Assembly (NCBI GenBank): GCA_019115825.1
Contig: DXCV01000056.1
Location: forward strand, 62,001-126,000
Source: Candidatus Bacteroides pullicola
GTDB taxonomy: Bacteria > Bacteroidota > Bacteroidia > Bacteroidales > Bacteroidaceae
Length of the DNA: 64,000 nucleotides
Direction: 5' to 3'
Shown: piece after piece, positions 58,267 through 64,000 of the stretch
Layout of the letters: the number at the start of each line of letters is the position of its first letter
Numbering within the stretch: position 1 is the first letter of the stretch
Notes under the pieces: generated by a model
Told to the model about the DNA's origin: nothing
Seen by the model: the letters and a program-made list of their open reading frames with translations, nothing else
Databases searched by the model: none
Position numbers and translations under genes: made by a program

Positions 58267-59655
58267 TTAGTGATTAGTGTTGTATATGCTGAAATTCCGT
58301 ATGCAGGGAGTCCCCTTGCATTGCTCCACCACCACGCGGAAGTCTGACGCCTCGACCGGTTCGAATGCCTCGATGCGTTTATGTCCCACGGATGTGCCCT
58401 GTGCCACGGTCTGCCATTTCCCCGCCACCTTGGCTTCTACTCGGTAGGAGCGGATGCGTTGGCCTTGGCTGAGGTCTTCCTGAAGGATGTAGTAGTTGGC
58501 CGTCTGCTTTCCCTTCAGGGAGAGGCGGAGGCGTTTCCCCTGCCCGGAAGTCTGTGCCAGGGGTTGTCCGAAGCGGCGGTTGATTTCCCGGCCCCATTCT
58601 TCCAGCCGTGCCACGTCGCCTGCCGGCAACAGACCGTCCGGATTGGGTGTCAGGCCGATGATGAGCGTGGCATTCCGGCCCACCGACTTTTCATAGATGT
58701 CCATCAGGTTGTCCAGCGGATAGAGGGACTTGTCGTCGTCGCCCGGTTCCCAGAACCATTCGTGGCGTCCGTTGTATCCCCGCAAGGGCGTGTCCGCCAT
58801 GGCCGGCACCCAATAGCCGCCGTCCGGGTCTCCGTGTGCCAGCAGCACGTTGTGCGCCTGCACGCCGTCGGTGGCGTTGCTGTGGCTGTAGGGCGTGGGG
58901 AAGGTGGACCAGCAGGGATGGCCCACGGTGCCGCTTTCCGAGCCTCCCCAGCGGAAGTCCGCCCGGTTCACGTTGTGGTAGAACAGGCAGTTGGGCTGAT
59001 ACTTGTTGACGATGGGTTCCACATCGGGTCCCAGTCCTTTCGGGTCATCGGCCCCGCCGTCAAACCATATCAGGAACAGGTCCCCGTAGCGGGTGCAGAG
59101 CTCCGTCACCATCTTTTCGCAGAGGTGCTTGTACCAGGCCTGGCGGTTGCGGGCAAAGTCCCCGTCGCCCTCGGCTTTGAAGTTGTGGATGCCCAGCAGC
59201 GAGTTCCAGCGGATGCCCACATAGATGCCCGGCCGGATGCCGTATTTGCGGCAGGAGTTGACAAAGTCGCGCACGATGTCTCCCTTGCCGTCGCGCCATT
59301 TCACGGCCTTCAGGCAATAGGGATTCACGTCGCTCTGCCACAAGCCGAAGCCCGTCTCATGGGTGGCGGTCAATACGGCAAACTTGGCGCCTGCCGCCTT
59401 GGCGGCTTCTATCCATTGGTCGGTGTCCAGTTGGGTGGGGTTGAAGATGTTGTAGTCTTCTATCGGGTTGATGCGGTTGTTCCCTTGCCCATATACTTGT
59501 CCGTCGAACACGTGCAGGTCGTAGTGGAACACCACGCCCATCTCGGCTTCGTGCCAGGCCAGTTGGCTTTGACTGGGAAGTGGCATGTCGCTTTCTTGTG
59601 CCATGCCGGTCCATGTGTAGACCACCAAGGCGAGGCTTAGTAATAATTTTCTCAT
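58267..59655 (-). CDS. GH29 alpha-L-fucosidase, exported
   Basis: 462 aa. Signal peptide to about residue 19 (GMAQ). The barrel contains FHYDLHVFDG (about 43-52), TATHETGFGLWQSDV (97-110) and the nucleophile segment LIWFDGG with Asp199. The last 90 residues look like a small beta domain of the F5/8 C type. The family releases alpha-linked fucose; 1,3/1,4 versus 1,2 preference cannot be told. It sits between two sulfatase genes, so sulfated fucosylated glycans (mucin O-glycans, sulfo-Lewis structures) are the likely food. Confidence 0.9.
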   Translation of the reverse strand: MRKLLLSLALVVYTWTGMAQESDMPLPSQSQLAWHEAEMGVVFHYDLHVFDGQVYGQGNNRINPIEDYNIFNPTQLDTDQWIEAAKAAGAKFAVLTATHETGFGLWQSDVNPYCLKAVKWRDGKGDIVRDFVNSCRKYGIRPGIYVGIRWNSLLGIHNFKAEGDGDFARNRQAWYKHLCEKMVTELCTRYGDLFLIWFDGGADDPKGLGPDVEPIVNKYQPNCLFYHNVNRADFRWGGSESGTVGHPCWSTFPTPYSHSNATDGVQAHNVLLAHGDPDGGYWVPAMADTPLRGYNGRHEWFWEPGDDDKSLYPLDNLMDIYEKSVGRNATLIIGLTPNPDGLLPAGDVARLEEWGREINRRFGQPLAQTSGQGKRLRLSLKGKQTANYYILQEDLSQGQRIRSYRVEAKVAGKWQTVAQGTSVGHKRIEAFEPVEASDFRVVVEQCKGTPCIRNFSIYNTNH

Positions 59656-59691
59656 GACTGCTTTTCTTGTTCGGTTTGTTATGTTTATCGA

Positions 59692-61266
59692 TTATTCGGA
59701 TTGTCCGCTTTGGTCGCTGTTAAGGTTCCGGTAGAACTCGATGCGCTGCCCCCAGGGTTTGTCTTCCAGGGGGAATGCGTGCACTCGTTGGGCCCACTGG
59801 TTCCATTCGTGTTCCAAGGCTTTCACCTTCTCCGGGTATTGGGAGGCCAGGTCCGTGGTTTCGAAGGGGTCTGTTTGGAGATTAATCAACTCCCATGGTT
59901 TATGTTGATTGGCACGTACTAGTTTCCAATGTCCGTTGATGATGGCGCAGGAACTCTGATGTTCGAAAAACAAAGTTCGGCTGTCCGGTTGTTCGCCTTT
60001 TAGGGCAGGCAACAGGCTTCTTCCCGGCAAATCTGCATGTTTGAAGTTGGCAGGCCAAGTGGCCGAGGCCAAGTCCATGCAAGTGGGTAACAGGTCGATG
60101 ACGTGTGAAGTCGCCGACAGGATATCGCCTTTCATCCGGTTTTTGTCCGGATCTCCGTAGGTCAGGATGAACGGAGTGCTTATGCCTCCTTGGAAACACC
60201 ACTGCTTGTAGCTACGGTAAGGCGTGTTGGACAGGTCGGCCATCAGTTGTCCCAGATAACCTCCTTCCAAGGTGGCTCCGTTGTCGCTGAGGAACATGAA
60301 TACGGTGTTTTCCAAGGTACCTTTTTGACGGAAGGCATCTACAATCTGTCCGATGCCGTCGTCCATCACTTCAATCATCGCCGCGTAGGTGGCCATGTCC
60401 CGGGTCCATTGCCGGCGTTGTTCGTCCGTCAGTTCTTCCCAGGCGGGTCGTTTCCCTCCGAATTCCTGGTCAAAGGCAGGCAAGGGCATGTCGGCAGGTA
60501 TCAGCCCCATTTCTTTCTGTCGCTCGAACCTCTGTCGGCGCAGCACGTCATAGCCGGCCTTGTAGCGTTCCAGGCATTTTTCCACCCTGTTGGCCGGTGC
60601 CTGGAGGGGCAGATGTGGAGCATAATAGGCCACGTACAGGAACATGGGATTCTCGGCGGGATTCTGGTGTATGAAGCTGACGGCAGAGTCTGTTATGGCC
60701 GTAGTGTAATAGTAATCGTCCGGGAATTCCGTGACGGGCGTAAGATCGCTATATACGGGGGTGGGCTTGTAGTAGCTTCCTCCTCCGCTCAGGCAGCCGT
60801 AATAGTGGTCAAACCCTCTTTGTACCGGATAGCTGCCGTTGGGCGCGTGGAAGGCACCGTCTACGGTCACATGCCATTTCCCGCTCATCCAGGTGGTGTA
60901 TCCGTTGGCTTTCAGGACCTCCGCGATGGTGGGGTACTCCTTGGACAACTGCCCTCTGTACCCGGGTCTGTGCTCGTCTACGGCTGTCATCCAGCCCATT
61001 CCGACTTCATGTTGGTAACGGCCTGTCAGCAAAGAGGCGCGGGTAGGGCAACTCCTGCCTGTGTTCTTGAACTGGCTGAAGCGGACCCCCTCTTGGGCCA
61101 GGTTGTCTATGTTGGGAGTTTCTACCTCGCCCCCATAACAGCCCAGGTCGGAGAACCCCATGTCATCGCATAAAATCAATACGATGTTGGGCTTTTGGTC
61201 TTCTTGGGCATAGAGTCCTGCGGATAGGGAACTCGCCAACAGCGATGTGAACAAAATTCTATTCAT
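59692..61266 (-). CDS. Sulfatase (S1 family, Ser-type), exported
   Basis: 524 aa. Signal peptide to residue 20 (GLYAQ). Metal-binding IVLILCDDMGFSDLGCYGGE; formylglycine motif S-C-P-T-R with Ser72 in GRSCPTRASLLTG, and the second metal pair in FLSDNGATLEGG. Its C-terminal part is longer than that of the neighbouring sulfatase and the two are clearly not recent duplicates, so they should attack different sulfate positions. A degenerate -7 box (TACCTTTA) lies at 61311-61318 on the minus strand, so it may have its own promoter after the susD terminator. Confidence 0.93.
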   Translation of the reverse strand: MNRILFTSLLASSLSAGLYAQEDQKPNIVLILCDDMGFSDLGCYGGEVETPNIDNLAQEGVRFSQFKNTGRSCPTRASLLTGRYQHEVGMGWMTAVDEHRPGYRGQLSKEYPTIAEVLKANGYTTWMSGKWHVTVDGAFHAPNGSYPVQRGFDHYYGCLSGGGSYYKPTPVYSDLTPVTEFPDDYYYTTAITDSAVSFIHQNPAENPMFLYVAYYAPHLPLQAPANRVEKCLERYKAGYDVLRRQRFERQKEMGLIPADMPLPAFDQEFGGKRPAWEELTDEQRRQWTRDMATYAAMIEVMDDGIGQIVDAFRQKGTLENTVFMFLSDNGATLEGGYLGQLMADLSNTPYRSYKQWCFQGGISTPFILTYGDPDKNRMKGDILSATSHVIDLLPTCMDLASATWPANFKHADLPGRSLLPALKGEQPDSRTLFFEHQSSCAIINGHWKLVRANQHKPWELINLQTDPFETTDLASQYPEKVKALEHEWNQWAQRVHAFPLEDKPWGQRIEFYRNLNSDQSGQSE

Positions 61267-61335
61267 ACTTTTTTCTTTAAGCAGATATGGCCTGTGGCAA
61301 TCTGAAAATGTAAAGGTAGGCGTTTAATTTGAAAT

Positions 61336-61374
61336 AACCGCCACCAATCTGAAAAAGAATCGTTGGTGGCGGTT
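61336..61374 (-). terminator. Hairpin between susD and the sulfatase gene
   Basis: AACCGCCACCAA and TTGGTGGCGGTT, a perfect 12-bp stem with a 15-base loop. In PULs such hairpins often reduce expression of downstream genes relative to susCD. Confidence 0.75.
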
Positions 61375-61409
61375 GTTGTCGTCAAGCCAAAGTCTGGCTT
61401 TCGGGGCAG

Positions 61410-63461
61410 TTATTCTCCTTCGGGTAGGGTGCCGTCCGTCATGCCCCATCCGGGATTCTGATAGATGGACGAGGTGGCGAAGTCATTGGAACCGGCCTGT
61501 TCCGTGGTCAGACGGAATTCGTAATTGCTGATGGGATACAGGTATTTGGCTTCCGTCCAGTTCAGTCCTTCAAAGCCGATGTTGCTCTCGCTCTTGCGGT
61601 ACGGCAGGTAGTATTTGCCTTCGGCATACGGGTCATCCTGAGCGGAGATGTTCGGCTCGTTGGAGGTGCCATAAGGTTGGAGTGTGATGCTGGTCAGCTT
61701 GGCACTTGCTCCTTCCGGATTCGGGTCTGTGTAAAGCTGATACATGCTGTCCCAGAAGTTGAAGCCTTGGATATGCACGTTCTTTACCTGGTCCAACGCG
61801 CGCCAACGCTTCAGGTCGGCCAGGCGGAATCCTTCCGAAATCAGCTCGATGCGGCGCTCACGTCGGATGTTGTACAGGGTGGGGTCCACTTGCTGTCCGG
61901 CGGAGTAGCTTCCCCAGTCGGCACGTTCCTGGGCCATTACGGTGTTGTTGATGGTCAGCTGGTAGTCGGTGGACATGCCTGCACGTTGCCGCAAGGCCTT
62001 CCAGTAGGTGTCGCAGTTGCCTCCCAGGTTCCCGTTCAGTTCATAATAAGCTTCGATGTAGTTCAGGTAAGCCTCCGCTGCGCGGAACACCGGGCAACCC
62101 GTATAGGAGGGGCTGGTGGTCTTCATCTCTCCTGATGTGTTCAGGCCCTTGCGCAGGCTGTAGCCCGTGGGATTTCCGTTCTCTACTTGTCCCTCGAAGA
62201 TGGGCGAACGGTAGAAGTAGCCAAAACCGTCTTCTTCCTTGACGTAATCCACCAGATTGGGACCGTCGGAGAGCAGATCGCCGGTCTTCAGGATGCACAT
62301 GTCCATGCGGGGGTCGCGTCCGCTGAACAGGTGTTCATAGGTGTCGTCTCCCTGATAGCCGGAACCGCTTGCATAGATGGGCAGTCCGTTTTTCATCAGG
62401 AAAGCGTCTACCATCGAGCGCGTATAGCCTGTGTTGCCGCTGCCGTTGCGTTGCAGATAGTCCACTACGTGATGGAAAACGGTAGCGTTGGAGCTCACGC
62501 CATAAGCACGCCACAGCAGGACTTCGTCCATGCCGCTCAGGTTTATAGAGTTGAACATGGCGGCATAGTCCTCGTACAGCCCATGGCCTTGTGCTACGAT
62601 ATCGGCCGCTTCAATGGCTTCTTGGAGGAAATATTTTATCTCCGTGTTGGCGTCATAACTGTATCCGCTGAGGTAGTCCATATCCGCTCCGGGCCATCCC
62701 GGTCCGTTGGGTACGAATGCGGTTCCGGCGTGGTATTTCTCCCATGTTCCCTCAAACAGGGCTACCCGGCTTTTCAGCAATGCCGCGCAATCCCGTGTCA
62801 GACGGTTGCTCATGGGGGGCGTTGCCTGCATCAGTTCATAGGCCTTGTCGAGGTCTTCGAGTATGAAACGGGCTACCTCATTGCGCGGGCGGCGTCGGGA
62901 AGCCTCGCGTACTTCGTTGTAATCTTCGCTCAGCGTGGTGGTCAGGATGGGGAAATCGCCCAGGTTCTCCAATGCCTGCGAATAGAACCAGGCCCGGAAG
63001 AAATAGACCTCGCCGATGTAGTGGTTGATGTTGGCGGAGGTACCGGAAATCTCACCGTTCTCAAGACGTTGGGGAACTCTTTCCAGGAAATAGTTGGCTG
63101 CACGTATGGCGGTAAGGTAGTCGTTCCACAGGTTGTAGTCGCCTACATAGGTCTGCCCGGTAACGAAAAGCTGGTTGGGCGTATTGGCTGTCTGATTGTC
63201 GGTACCGTTGTCGTCATCGAACAAGCCCAGGTTGTAGCCTGTGCCATGCGAAGGCAGGCATACGTTCCCTTTGCCGCTGAAGTTATCATATCCCAAGTCA
63301 AAGGCATAAAGGTTGGCGGCGTATGCGGCCAGGTCGTTTTCCGCATACAGGTATTCAGTGGTGGCCACATCGGTGATGGGCTCTAAGTCCAGAAAGTCGT
63401 TGCACGAAGCCAGGCTCAGTCCGGCTGTGATGCACATGGAGTAAAATATGGTCTTTTTCAT
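61410..63461 (-). CDS. SusD/RagB-like glycan-binding lipoprotein (PUL with sulfatases)
   Basis: 683 aa, long for the family. Lipobox with Cys20 (SLASC), followed by NDF. SusD features are NHYIGEVYFFRAWFYSQALENLGDFP and the C-terminal RRERRIELISEGFRLADLKRWRALD. Extra length lies in the central loops (about 230-450). Works with the SusC protein whose gene ends 22 bp upstream. Its partner enzymes point to a sulfated, fucose-containing ligand. Confidence 0.95.
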   Translation of the reverse strand: MKKTIFYSMCITAGLSLASCNDFLDLEPITDVATTEYLYAENDLAAYAANLYAFDLGYDNFSGKGNVCLPSHGTGYNLGLFDDDNGTDNQTANTPNQLFVTGQTYVGDYNLWNDYLTAIRAANYFLERVPQRLENGEISGTSANINHYIGEVYFFRAWFYSQALENLGDFPILTTTLSEDYNEVREASRRRPRNEVARFILEDLDKAYELMQATPPMSNRLTRDCAALLKSRVALFEGTWEKYHAGTAFVPNGPGWPGADMDYLSGYSYDANTEIKYFLQEAIEAADIVAQGHGLYEDYAAMFNSINLSGMDEVLLWRAYGVSSNATVFHHVVDYLQRNGSGNTGYTRSMVDAFLMKNGLPIYASGSGYQGDDTYEHLFSGRDPRMDMCILKTGDLLSDGPNLVDYVKEEDGFGYFYRSPIFEGQVENGNPTGYSLRKGLNTSGEMKTTSPSYTGCPVFRAAEAYLNYIEAYYELNGNLGGNCDTYWKALRQRAGMSTDYQLTINNTVMAQERADWGSYSAGQQVDPTLYNIRRERRIELISEGFRLADLKRWRALDQVKNVHIQGFNFWDSMYQLYTDPNPEGASAKLTSITLQPYGTSNEPNISAQDDPYAEGKYYLPYRKSESNIGFEGLNWTEAKYLYPISNYEFRLTTEQAGSNDFATSSIYQNPGWGMTDGTLPEGE

Positions 63462-63483
63462 TGTGTATACTATTTGGTTGTTG

Positions 63484-64000
63484 TTAGAATGTCACATTTA
63501 CGCCGAAGGATACGGTTGCCTGCAGCGGATAAGTCTTTCCCGAGTTGTTTTGCGTATAGCCCGAATAAGCCGTTTCGGGGTCAAAGCCGTTGGGCAGGCT
63601 ACTGATGGTCCAGATGTTTTCCGCGCTGACGTAGAAGCGGAGGTATTCCATGCCAATCTTGTTGAGTACTTGTTTGGGCAATGTATATCCAAGCTGGATG
63701 TTCTTCAGTCGCATGTAGGCACCGCTCTGCATGTAACGGCTTTGTCTCTGCTGGTTCTTGTCGCTATCCATGTAGGGACGCGGGAAGTAAGCGTCGGTAT
63801 TGGGTCCGAATACGGAAGTGGTATTTTCCGGACGGTAATAATCCAGGTGTTCTTCCAAGCCGGTGGATTGCCACAGGCCGCCGGTCAGTCCCCAGAATAC
63901 CGGTCCATCCAGCCACAGGTCCCGTTTGGCCACGCCTTGCCAGAACATGCTGAAGTCAATGTTGTTCCATTCCAGGCCGAGGTTCAGGCCGAAGCGGAAG
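63484..64000 (-). CDS. SusC/RagA-type TonB-dependent transporter (C-terminal part only)
   Basis: The open frame enters from the right window edge and covers the last 171 residues. It shows RLKNIQLGYTLPKQVLNKIG, RFYVSAENIWTI and a C-terminal aromatic end FGVNVTF, all typical of SusC barrel ends. The internal Met at 63948 is not the start. It pairs with the SusD gene 22 bp downstream. Confidence 0.93.
   Translation of the reverse strand, partial: FRFGLNLGLEWNNIDFSMFWQGVAKRDLWLDGPVFWGLTGGLWQSTGLEEHLDYYRPENTTSVFGPNTDAYFPRPYMDSDKNQQRQSRYMQSGAYMRLKNIQLGYTLPKQVLNKIGMEYLRFYVSAENIWTISSLPNGFDPETAYSGYTQNNSGKTYPLQATVSFGVNVTF

Overview
The window looks like chromosomal DNA of a GC-rich member of the Bacteroidota, probably Bacteroidaceae. 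The evidence is SusC/SusD pairs, BACON domains, sulfatases and gut-type glycosidases, lipoproteins with Cys-Asn/Ser-Asp starts, and many TAnnTTTG -7 boxes, several with a TTTG -33 box about 20 bp upstream. No tRNA, rRNA, insertion sequence, prophage or CRISPR array was seen.

Layout. 1-5.3 kb: a large surface lipoprotein (BACON repeats, leucine-rich repeats, M64-type metalloprotease domain; C-terminus beyond the window) and an unrecognised membrane lipoprotein, partly AT-rich, with a 79-bp direct repeat on either side of the second gene. 5.3-9.3 kb: polysaccharide deacetylase and a DUF2723/GT117 membrane glycosyltransferase. 9.6-15.8 kb: single-gene units for a sialate O-acetylesterase, a GH9 endoglucanase, an acyltransferase, a Crp-like regulator and a Nim-like flavoprotein. 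15.8-20.4 kb: serine acetyltransferase, RNA methyltransferase and S9 peptidase. 20.5-24.8 kb: purD, a membrane protein, a fusion of a DedA/VTT membrane domain with a zinc-binding ABC solute-binding protein, and the matching ATPase, with no permease gene. 24.9-29.6 kb: GH35 beta-galactosidase and RNase R. 29.9-33.6 kb: cation efflux, SDR and PAP2/Aur1-like lipid enzyme genes overlapping head to tail, then aquaporin. 33.6-43.7 kb: polA, a polyprenyl synthase, and the housekeeping run mnmG-apt-uvrC-dtd-(MazG-like)-deoC, with a near-consensus parS site between mnmG and apt. 44.1-48.4 kb: GH20 hexosaminidase, a predicted surface protein, and an Rpn-like PD-(D/E)XK nuclease. 48.5-53.4 kb: a susCD pair without enzymes. 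53.6-56.3 kb: M28 peptidase, SpmA-SpmB fusion and ybeY. 56.7-64 kb: a polysaccharide utilisation locus (susC partial, susD, sulfatase, GH29 fucosidase, sulfatase) that fits a sulfated, fucosylated glycan such as mucin.

Working together. The glycosidases, sulfatases, esterase and SusCD systems suggest foraging on host and dietary glycans. The core genes cover DNA repair, tRNA modification, nucleotide salvage and envelope lipid work. The most unusual feature is a set of intergenic tandem arrays with a 22-23 bp period at seven places. One sequence family recurs at three loci. Three of the other four arrays have private, palindromic units.
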